Below are positions 54,301 to 64,000 of a DNA stretch of 64,000 nt, piece by piece. Both the position numbers and the translations under genes were made by a program. Position 1 is the first letter of the stretch. Each line of letters opens with the position of its first letter. Origin of the DNA: Takifugu bimaculatus (lineage: Eukaryota; Chordata; Actinopteri; Tetraodontiformes; Tetraodontidae); contig CP034979.1 of NCBI GenBank assembly GCA_004026145.2, positions 11,759,485 to 11,823,484 on the forward strand, in the 5' to 3' direction. The notes beneath the pieces are model-generated. The model did no database searches. It was not told the origin of the DNA and saw only the letters and a list, made by a program, of their open reading frames with translations.

Positions 54301-57300
54301 TGACCTGGTCATTTTTATCTAGATCTATCCGCATGTGTCTAATTGGTCTGTTGAGCTTATGAGATCAATCATGAATCTGCAGCAACACTGCCACTGATGG
54401 TGGAGAGTGCCATGGTCTGAACGTTCGTCACTTATTATCATCTTAAATCCACATCCTACAGAAAAGCACTTCTTAAACCACTTGCTGCACTCATTTGTCT
54501 TTGAGTAGAGATGCAACTCCCGATGTGTTAGCTAGTGTCTGTGCCCATTGAATGTGATGGTGGCTCCCGCATTTGTTGCCTTCTTGTTTGGGCACATAAA
54601 AGGGAAATACTGGTGCAGCCTTAAGCTCTTAGTTTCCTGTTAACATGTGAAATCCTTAAGTGCACATTGTTGGCTAAGTGGAGCCAGATATGTGGGAAGA
54701 TATAGATGTCTCATAAGCAAACGTATGTACAATCTAACTTGATCAATATTCATGATTCTTTTCTGTGCGTTGAGTATCCAGTTGTAGGATCTCACACAAT
54801 CGGGTCGTGAGAATACGAGCTGCAGAAACTGAATGAATGTGCTCGACCGTCTACAATAGCTTCAGGGATGCAAGATGAAGTTTTATATCCAGCAGTATTT
54901 CCAGTTCACAGTTCAGTTTGAATTGAATTATGAAGCAGGGATTTCAAATGTAGGTATCATCATTAAATGTTAAATGCAAGTTTTTTTCCCTCTATTCCAC
55001 AACACGTTATTAACCATGTGGAGCAGCAGGACCTGCATCAGTAGCTGACTCCTACGGAGGCACAGTGATGGCAAGCTGGCATTAGAATACATCACAACAA
55101 GCAGTCCATGTGTCTTACATTTCTTTTCGGACTATATTTTCTGTTGTGACCTTTTATACCCAAAGTAAAATGAATGTTTGCTTAATATTTAGAAAGTATT
55201 GAGTTTACTTTCACTTTACTGTCCTGCGCCTAAAGCAGCAGCAGAACTAAAAATGTCGATATTCAGGTTTGTGTAAACTGCAACGCCCTTCAGAACAGGT
55301 CCCAAAATGAACAACAGCAGAACATTTCCAGAAGGGACAGGATAAAATGCTGTCATCCGTAATTCAGAGGAAGGAGTAGTTGGAGTCGGACATGGAGGAG
55401 AAAACAACTTGCTTGCTCCGTTTCTGCTTCTAACAAGACAACTAAACCAACTAAGCTGCTCTGCGTTCACTTCAACTACGACTCTTGTAACACAGCACCG
55501 TCTTTAAATCAAATACCAACTCTCTTAACGTTTGTTCTGACCTCCTGGCTGTTCTTTAGAGGCTAGCTTTAACTTTTTTTTTGTTGAATGTGTGTTAGAG
55601 ATGCCTTCGTCTATGTGTTTAACCCTTCTGTTTTTTTCCAAGTTGCATGAGGGTTCCCATTGCCCCTGAATTGCTCCCAGCAATACTAATATTGCTCCCT
55701 CCAGAGTAATCAGGAAGAGCCATGCTGGGTGTGGCTGACTAACTGCTCCGGGACATGTTAAGTGGCACAGTTTTGCTTCTTTTCATGATTTCTTTTCACC
55801 TTTAGAGCGGCTCAAAAGGACCAGCAAGGTCTCCCAGAGGTAGCATCAACGGGGACGAAAGCGCTTCCCCTTACGTATGGTTTTATCGTCATTCTTCCCA
55901 TCTTTTGTGATATTTAATTTCCTGACTCATTAAATCATAATTGACTCTTGTGTGCAGAGGGAGGAGACTCAATCATTTGCCCAGAAACTGCAGTTGAAAG
56001 TTCCCTCAATGGAGTCACTGATTCGGAGCGGTGCCAGTCGAGCGGAAAACCTGTTTCGCTCTCCATCTAAAGAGAACCTGGTCCGGAGCTCATCACGTGA
56101 CTCCCTGACACCATTGGGAGAAAGCGAATCCCAGGGCGGCCCCACATACGACCCCCCCTCTGACATAGAGAGCGAGGCTGAGGAACCACCAGGAACTGCA
56201 GAGGCTCTTTCCAAAGAGCAGCTGCTGCACAGACTTCTGAGGGTGGAGCGGAGTCTGGGAAAGTACAGAGGGAAGTACTCAGAGGTGAGAGAAGGTGCTC
56301 TACTGGTGCTATCCACGCTGATCCATCTTGCTTTATCACTTCCTGTCTTTGCTTCTTAAACCATCAGTTGGTCACTACATATCGTACAGTGCAGAGGGAT
56401 AAAGAAAAGACCCAGGTAATATTTCTTGTGTTGTGTGCTGGTTTGGGTTTTTTTAGGGATGCACAGCATCCTGGTTTGATCCAACTGCATGTTTTGTTTT
56501 TGTCGCTCCTCTCAGGCCATCCTCAGTCAGAGCCAAGACAAAGCTCTCCGCAGGATCGGAGAGCTGCGCGAGGTACTGGAGTTGCTCCTAAAAGTTGCCA
56601 TCTCTCAGGGTCGGAATATCCATTTTTGAGTGAACATGTGGAATCTGACCTGCAGGAGCTGCAGATGGATCAGCAGGCCAAGAAGCACCTACAGGAAGAG
56701 TTTGACGCTGCACTGGAGGAGAAAGACCAGATGATCACAGTCCTCCAAACACAGGTGAGGTCTCATAAGGGTCAGTATTTCTACATGTTGGGCAGAAAAG
56801 CACCAGATATTAATAAACTATGCAACAGGTCTCTTGTGTGCAGAGACTGTGTTACATTGCAGTGAGTGTCTGGATGCCATTACCAGCATTTGCCCCAGAG
56901 TTGCATCAACTCTGACCTTCAATGATACCTCTGGAGAAATATTCGCGTCTGAAAGCATCATGCGTACAGGTTATTTCAATAACGGATTTTTAAAATGTTC
57001 CAACAGGTTGCTCTGTTAAAAAAAAGAACAAAGGGGCTTCCTGCTGGTGCTCTTGAAGGAGATGTTAATCAAGCTGAAAATGCTCCAGAGTCTTCCACAC
57101 AAAGTCCTTCAAAAGACCCAGGAGATGAACCCAGAGCCATCGAGGGTAGGGAAATATGTCTGGTATATTTGGTTCTCAATGGCCATCAGGTTGGACAAGC
57201 AAAGGAAGCAGTACTGCTTTCATGGTTTTAATTGCTGCATTATATTGTCTGACCAGGAGAGGGCAACAGTGATCCAGCTAAACTTATGGAGGCTCTGCAG

Positions 57301-60300
57301 AAGAGAGTCAAGCGACAGGAAAACCTCCTGCAGAAGTGCAAAGAAGTGATGCATACTCACAAAGAACGGAGCGCTCAGCTGAGCACGGAGAACGAGACTC
57401 TGCAGGAGCAGCTGCAGGAGAGGCTACAGGAGCTGGAGAAGATAAAGGTGCCAAATGAGTGTTGAATGGGCTTTCAGTCTGCAGTCATCAGACATTTAAA
57501 AAGTAATTGGGACCATAAAAGGCATTTTTATAAAGGCAGCTGCATAATGACAAACTATGTTAAATGCAGTTGCGCTGAGATTCAGACGCACTTAATGTGG
57601 AACCTCTGCGACTGTGCTGGGAAATGTTTGCACCAACCGTAACGGTCCACTGATAACGTGACTCCATGGCACCGTGACTGGATGTGAACCGAACATTGAG
57701 ATTCCTTGGTCAGACTCCAGCACATGAGGTCATGTCAACATGACATGAGTTAGCCAGTCCTTCTTTTCTCCTGCTGTTGTTTTTAAAATATTTACTTTTG
57801 GTGGTATGATGCTTAAACTTTATCATTTTTTTTTTTTTGCCCCCTGGATGATTTGGAGCATATTATACAGTATTTGCTGTTACAGTGAACTTGTGACGAC
57901 GTTTTGAATCCGGATGTTGATTGAATCCTGCTTGTCATAATTGTTTTGGATCTGCATTCTTGTGTGAGACCCGGGCCAAGCATAAGTTGTCCTGGAATTG
58001 CTCTGCAGGCTGTAATCACCCCTTGCCTCAAACAAATATCCCATAATTTACAGTTGAGAGCAGGGTATTTGTGTTTTCTGCTTGCAGATATGTAATAATG
58101 AAGGTTGAAATAACAGCGTTTCCAACCTCGATACTCTTCACTGTTCATGAAGACACCTTTCCGTTGTTGCTCCGCTCGATTAAACAACCCAGGGAGCCCA
58201 GCATTTCCTGTTTAGTAACCACAAGTTACACGCCGGTGGCACAGAGACATGCCCACAACATGTCACTGCTGCTCAGCAGAGCTGTAATTGTGGTGGACAT
58301 GTTGGTGGAGCAGTGCTTTTGTATACTGTCTGTTCATTTGACATGTGGGCGCGTCGTCCTGGGTGGTTCAGCAATCATCCCGATTTGAAATCATCTGACC
58401 GTTAAACACACTCCGGTCCCAGCACTAGTGAAGGCTCTTTCAGACAGATAGATATGTGCAAGTCTTATTTCTGTCAAATGTTTTACGTCCACAGGAGCTT
58501 CACACTACTGAAAAAACCAAACTGATCACCCAGCTGGGAGAGGCCAAGAACCTTATTGAACAACTGGAGCAGGACAAGGTGGGCTAAGGTTCTTATTGTT
58601 ATTATCCTTTGTTCCAGTCAAACTATTGTTTTCAAATGATGAGTTCTGTATTTTAGGGAATGGTTATTGCTGAGACTAAGCGGCAGATGCATGAAACACT
58701 TGAAATGAAAGAAGACGAGGTCGCTCAGCTGCGTTCAAGGCTCCAGCAGGTCACTGCACACAAAGAGGAATTGCAAGAACAGAAAGAAAAGGCTGAGAAA
58801 TCAGGTGGATATAGAACAGCTTTCCAGAAATATGTGCAGAAAAACACCTTTCTGAATGGGTTAATAACTGTAACTTTGATTTTTCACAGCATTTGAGGAG
58901 CTGGAACGGGCACTGGGTGTCGCTCAGAGGGCGGAGGAAGCCCGTAAACAGCTGCAGGTTCAGCTGGAGGAGCAGGTGAAAGAAGTCGAAAGGGCCAGTG
59001 AGGAAGAGAGGAAGAGTCTACAGCAGGAGCTCACACGAGTCAAACAGGAAGTGGTCACCATTATGAAGGTGATGGTGCTACTTCACTCTAATATTCTGCA
59101 CACATGCTTGTTTTCAATAATCAGGAGATGAAATTAGGCTGTTTTTAAAAAAGGGCCGAAAATGGAATCAAAATTTTATTCAATTTGGCATTGCCAAATG
59201 CCAAGCCTTAAAAGACTACGATTAACATTCAACAATTTTGTTGATGTCTTAGAAATCCTCAGAGGAAACGGTGGCCAATATGGAAAAAGTCCACAGTGAA
59301 GCGTTGGCAGCTAAGGAAGAAGAGATAAGTGCCAGAATTGATAAAGCTGTGGTAGGTGCTCTTGGATATTTTAACTTACCTGATCCAACACGTCATTAAA
59401 GACTAAATTTTCCTAGATGTTGATGGGATATATATTTGATTGTGATATTGCATGTTACTATAGGAGCAATGCAAAGAGGAGTTTGCCCAGGTAGCTAAGG
59501 AGCAAGAGCAACAGGCCTCTCTGGCCCTGGAGGATGTAGAGTTACAGAAGACGGCTCTGAGGACAGAAGCTGATAACAGGATTAAAGAGATACAGTTGGA
59601 GCTGGAGGCTGCAAGAACGGTGAGTGGCATTTCGAAAACAACTGATTATCGTTTCTTCACGTCTGCATCTTTTAACTAACTAATCCATTGACTTTGGCGC
59701 CTCGATGCTCATCTAAATCCAAGTTGTACATCTCTATTTTCAACTATGAACTCAAATAGCACCTAAATCCCTTAATGAAACATTTATTTGGCGAGCTGCA
59801 CTGGATTGAACTCCACCAAGATGGAGCGGGCAAGAGGGATTTATTCAAAATAAACACATCTCACAGGCTGAAAGGCTGATTTTTCCATATTAAAAAAGAT
59901 TGATGCTTTGCTTTTTTTGGTCTTCTTTGAACTGATTATGGTGCATTTTTAACACCCAGGCATTGGCTGCATTTTCTAAAACTAATTAAAAATATTTTCA
60001 CGTATTTTCACATGACATAGTTGCATAATTTTAGTGTGTTTTGTGTGTGTGGAGAAATTCAGAAATACCAGCTAATGGCTGCTCCGATTGTTATTAGGAT
60101 AATGTCCAGCCGCTTTTCCCCTTTAATTTCTTACTGAAGAGAACCAAGTTGATCATGATTCATTTTTCTCTTTAACGTCAATTCTAATTATCTGCATTGA
60201 TGTCTCATTCAAGTTTGCACATCTGGGCTCTGCTCTTCTGCTGCTCAGGTTGCGCAGGGATCAGACATGAACAGCCACCAACTGTCTGTGAGGTTTTGGC

Positions 60301-63300
60301 GGCAGCAAAGAGGCTGAACTTCTCACTCTCCCATAAAGATCAGACTAAAGAAGAATCCAGCTTTAACAGTTAAATCCAGCAGTTGTTCAAACCTGCTTTA
60401 GGTGTCTGTAGCCTCATGCACTCCTCTTGTCTGCTGGATCACTCATTCTTTCTAATAATGAGAAATTCTCTTTTGTATTCATCTTGAGTTTTTTTTTTCT
60501 TGTTTTCATGCAGTGTTCTTTTGTCTCCATGGTTTAGTTGAGACAGAATTACTGATTTACTCGTGGCTGGACCTTCCATACACGTGCGGTTACGCAACAG
60601 TCACTTTAGACACATTCACTGGTGCTTGAATCATCTCCACCAGTCCTGACGGCTGACATTGTGTGCAAATAGTTGCACAATTACTAATCTTTTTTATATA
60701 TTTTTTAAATGTTTGACAGTGGTTTGTAAAAGTCTGTTTTCACTTTGAAGTGAAAGAACGCTAACCACCTAAATTTATGTGGTTTTAGAGGATATTGGAG
60801 CTGGAGAGCACTCAGGAGAAGATCTCACAAGAAGAATCAAAGATGTCCCATGAGATATCGGGCCAGGTTGAAGAGCTGAAGGACACACACAGAGAGCAAA
60901 TCTCTGCCTTAGAGGAAAAACATCAAGAGCAGCTGGGAAAGCACACGGAGACCCTAATCAAGCAGCACAATGCTGCTCTTGAGGAGCTGAAGGAAAAACA
61001 CCGGAAGGAGTTGGAGGACCTTCTGAGAGATAAAGAACAGCAGCTTCAAGGCCATATTGAAGAACTGACTCGCAAAACTGCTGAGAAAATGGAGGCAACG
61101 CAGGCTGAGCTGGACAGAGTTTCCACTGAACTTTCTGAGGCTTCGAACACTAAACGGCTTTTGGAGGAGAGGGCGTTGGCAGCAGAAGATGCTTGTAGGT
61201 TGGCCCGAGAGGAACATGAGAAGAAGTTTCAAGAGTGGGAGGCAAAGCACAATTTAGAACTTACAAATATCAAACGGGAGCATGAGGAGTCTCTCGGAGG
61301 TATGGAAAAAACTCTAAAGGAGGAAGTGAATGCGTTGAAAATTGTGGTGGGTGAAAAGCAAAAGGAGATCGAAGAACTTACGACCAGGGAAAAAACCCTG
61401 AAAGAGGAGTCGCGTGAAATGAATGTTAAGGTTAAAGAGTTGGAAGAACTGCAGCAAAGTTTATTCCAGTCACAACAAGAAAACGAGAGGCTAAAGGAAT
61501 CTAATGCAGAGTTAAGAAAGATCTCAGAGAACCTCGATCAGTGCAAGAAGGATCACGCTGATCTGGAGCATCAGTTAGATGCATCCAAGAATGATTGTCA
61601 GCAGAAAGATGCGTTACTTCAGGAACTCCAAAACCAGTTGCATCAGAACAGAGATGAGCTGTCGGAGAAGGAAAAGTCATTTACTGCTCAGCTGAACGCT
61701 AAAGAGGAGGAGCAAACATGTCTGAGGAAACAGCTGGAGGAGGAAAAGGCAGCCCATGAGGAGAAGATGCAGAACACTGTAAGTGACATGGAAGCGAAGG
61801 TGAAAGCCCTGGAGACCAAATTGGACAAATTCAAACAGAAGGCCAAAGACATGCATGAAAGTGCTAAGAAAAAGCTTCAGAAACAAGACGAAACCATGAA
61901 GGTGGAGCTTGAGAAGAAGGACAAAGAGCTCCAACTAAAAGAGCAACAAATTCAGGAGAAAATTATTGAGATGGCCCAAAAAAGTTCTGAGGGCCTCAGC
62001 AGTGCAGTAACGGAGCTCCAGATCAACCACAAGGAAGAGCTGGAGAAGCTTCGCGAAACCCACCGACGTGAGGTTGAGAACTTGGAGCTTCATTGGAATG
62101 AGAAGTTAAAACTGCAGGTAGAAGAAATAACTGAGAAACACTCAAACACCCTACAGGAGAAGGTGCAGGAACTAGGAGAAATCTCACAGCAGCTCAGCAG
62201 GAGCAAAGAAGAGAATGAGCAGGTGTCGTGTGAGACGAGGAGCTTAAAGGAGGACCTTGCAATTCGAGACACCACTGTGCAGAAGCTGCAAGAGGAGCTG
62301 AACGAAGCAGCGGTTAAGCTCGAAAGTTTGTCTCGGGCTGAGGTTTTGCTCAAAGAGCAAATGGAGTCTGTGGAAAGAAACCTCAACCAGGCTCTGAGTG
62401 AGAGGAACTCCCTCCAAGACCAGCTGAACACAACAAACCGCGAAAATGAGGAGAAGCTGAAGTCCCTGTCGCACGAATGTGAAGAGGCAGAAGCGCAGAT
62501 TAAACTGCTGCAAGGTGCCAGAAGTACGGAAAGCGAAGATCTGAAAATGAAATTGGAGGACGATGTTATCCAGCTACAAGCTGTGATCGCTAATAAAGAA
62601 GAACTCATTTGCACTTTAGAGGAGAATCTGCATCAGCAGACAGAGGAGAATAAGAATCTATGCATTTCAGTGGACCAACTGACTGCTCAGGTAAATGCTC
62701 AGATGGAGCAGGTCACAGCCTTAACACAGGAGAAGGAGAGTCACGCTCTGTCCCTCAGTGAGAAGGTCCAGAACGTCGAGGAGCTGCGTGAAGCCAACAG
62801 GGTCGTATCAGAAAGTGCGAAAGCAAATGAATCGCATATCAGTAAGTTGGAGAGCATCATCAGTGACTTAAAAACTCAGCTAGAAAGTAGCATAAACGAG
62901 AAGGAGAAAACTGTAACTCAGCTAATGCAGCAGTACACGGAAGAGAGGCAGCAGGCCGCAGAGGCCATAGAGAGGTTAGAGCAGGAGAGAAGGTCTGCTT
63001 CAGAGCAGGCAGATGCACTCAGGGTTAGCCTGTCTGACTACCAGAGAAACGCAGAGACTAGGTTCTCCCAGAACGACGGCACCATCACGTCTCTGCAGGC
63101 CAGGCTCCAGGAGCTGGAGCGCGAGATCTCGAGTATCGACAATCAGTCCATCAGCAAGTCCGAGCTGGATCAGGTCTTGAGCGAGAAAGATCAGAAAGTC
63201 AGCGGCCTCACGTCAGAGCTGGACCGCTGCGTCGCTCGACTCGGCGAGCTGGAGGAGCAGTTGGCCTTAAAAACAGGCGAGTGCGAACAAGTTGCTGCTG

Positions 63301-64000
63301 ATCTCGAACGGGAACGGGGCTTCTGGGAGAAAGAAAGAAACGTTCTGTCGGAACAGTTGCAGCAGACTCAGGCGCAGCACAGTCAGAGCAGCGATTTGGA
63401 GCAAGAGATGAGAGAGAAACTCGGCTCCCTCGAAGAAGACAACCAAAAATACAAACACAAGCTCGGCAGCGAACGGGAGGAGTTCCAGAAGATCAAGGAC
63501 GAGTTAATCAAGGAGAAAGAAGAGAGCCTGAAGGCAGCCGAGGAGAAGCTGTCGGCGGAGGTTGGTCGCAAAGTTTCGGAGCTGAAGAAGAAAGCTGAGC
63601 AGAAAATCAGTCAGATTAGGAAACAGCTAACTTCACAGCTTGAGGAAAAAGAACAGACGATCACGGCCCTTCAGGCCAGCCTGGAGGAAGTAAAGAACCG
63701 CGAAACCTCCAGTAAACAACACACAGAAACATTAGAAGAGAAGATAAGAGCATCCGAGGAAGCTCTGGCCAAGTTAAAGGAAGACCAGGAGAAACAACTG
63801 GAAGAGATTCTGAGTACAGAGAAGCACCAGACAGAAAAGTCCTTAGAGGACCTGAAGAACATGTATGAAGAGAAGCTGTCGGTGCGCACAGAGGAACACC
63901 AACAAACTGAAACATCACTACATGAAGTCAGGGCAAGTTTAAAAGACATCCTGGAGCAGAAGGAAAAACTGGAAGCAGAAATCAATCGACTCAAGGAAGA
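51347..64000 (+). CDS. GOLGA4: golgin subfamily A member 4 (golgin-245/p230), 3' end outside the window
   Basis: GOLGA4 is a long coiled-coil tether on trans-Golgi membranes that captures endosome-derived vesicles; its C-terminal GRIP domain binds ARL1. Sixteen coding exons were placed: 51347-51424, 52111-52188, 53482-53583 (possibly alternative), 55806-55874, 55958-56284, 56368-56415, 56516-56572, 56656-56754, 57007-57145, 57257-57447, 58495-58578, 58657-58804, 58890-59068, 59253-59351, 59464-59619, 60789 to the edge. Phases agree throughout with no frame break, giving about 1688 codons (human protein about 2230 aa). The start MFKKLKQKINEEQ matches the family N-terminus. QSFAQKLQLKVPS and the Ser-rich repeats NLFRSPSKENLVRSSSRDSL-like follow in exon 5, then MDQQAKKHLQEEFDAALEEK in exon 8 and MVIAETKRQMHETLEMKE in exon 12. 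Exon 16 is one 3.2 kb open heptad-rich block of Glu, Lys, Gln and Leu. The GRIP domain must lie beyond 64000. Confidence 0.95.
51425..52110 (+). other. GOLGA4 intron 1
   Basis: Donor GTTGGT, acceptor TTTAACAG. I see no further exon or RNA gene in it. Confidence 0.7.
52189..53481 (+). other. GOLGA4 intron 2
   Basis: AT-rich non-coding sequence with a pyrimidine-rich last 200 bp leading to the acceptor of the 102-bp exon. Nothing else recognised. Confidence 0.6.
53482..53583 (+). other. candidate phase 0-0 cassette exon of GOLGA4
   Basis: The 102-bp stretch between acceptor GGGGTCAG and donor GTGAGT encodes 34 residues, including FLSEYTIFALDHSKRP, in frame with both neighbours. Both ends are phase 0, so skipping keeps the frame. 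The peptide is varied and protein-like, unlike chance translation, but I do not find it in the canonical human protein as I know it. A weaker donor GTAGCC lies 12 bp upstream. It contains a tandem AAACGACCCA repeat encoding KRPKTT. Confidence 0.6.
53584..55805 (+). other. GOLGA4 intron 3
   Basis: Longest intron of the gene in this window. Contains a CTC-rich run near 53610-53645 and an AT-rich block with TATA/GTATAC words and a short CA run at 54016-54122. No other exon recognised. Confidence 0.6.
57448..58494 (+). other. GOLGA4 intron 10
   Basis: Non-coding, with a poly-T run near 57829-57838. Nothing else seen. Confidence 0.65.
59620..60788 (+). other. GOLGA4 intron 15
   Basis: AT-rich non-coding sequence before the giant coiled-coil exon. 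Nothing else seen. Confidence 0.65.

Noticed and set aside
62090..62614. Ser/Phe-rich open frame of 174 codons on the - strand
   Set aside because: Antisense of GOLGA4 coiled-coil codons; the sense frame is open for 3.2 kb and matches the family.

Overview
The window is vertebrate genomic DNA, most likely from a compact-genome percomorph teleost of pufferfish type. Many introns are only about 70-100 bp with GT-AG borders, several short microsatellites lie inside them, and the intergenic spaces hold poly-G/poly-C runs and long tetranucleotide arrays. Nothing looks prokaryotic or viral. I name no species. I recognised four protein-coding genes by reading conserved protein segments and rebuilding their exons by hand.

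Layout. (1) 1-2.9 kb: non-coding flank with CA/TG and G-rich repeats. (2) 3102-9150, + strand: FBXO11, 22 coding exons, the substrate receptor of an SCF ubiquitin ligase. (3) 15823-10610, - strand: MSH6, 10 coding exons, the mispair-recognition subunit of MutS-alpha. FBXO11 and MSH6 converge tail to tail, with poly(A) signals on both strands inside 13 bp at 10515-10527. (4) 16.0-26.3 kb: gene-poor intergenic DNA. (5) 39225-26350, - strand: KCNK12 (THIK-2 two-pore K+ channel), two coding exons split by an 11.6 kb intron. That intron holds a striking near-perfect hairpin at 37232-37283. (6) 39.2-51.2 kb: intergenic DNA with large TCTA, CA, CCAT and CTGC arrays. (7) 51347 to the window edge, + strand: GOLGA4 (golgin-245/p230), 16 recognised coding exons, truncated by the window inside a giant coiled-coil exon that stays open for 3.2 kb.

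The genes do not form one pathway. The KCNK12/MSH6/FBXO11 cluster is the familiar vertebrate neighbourhood (human 2p16). GOLGA4 is on 3p22 in human, so the fish arrangement differs there.

The most important technical observation is that three of the four genes (FBXO11 exon 8, MSH6 exon 4, KCNK12 exon 2) each carry exactly one single-base frame break in otherwise intact, conserved sequence. Exon-phase arithmetic confirms each one. I read them as sequence errors rather than three independent pseudogenes, but automatic gene models here will be broken. I saw no convincing undescribed multi-gene system. The best candidates for something new are the intronic hairpin and an in-frame GOLGA4 cassette-like exon.
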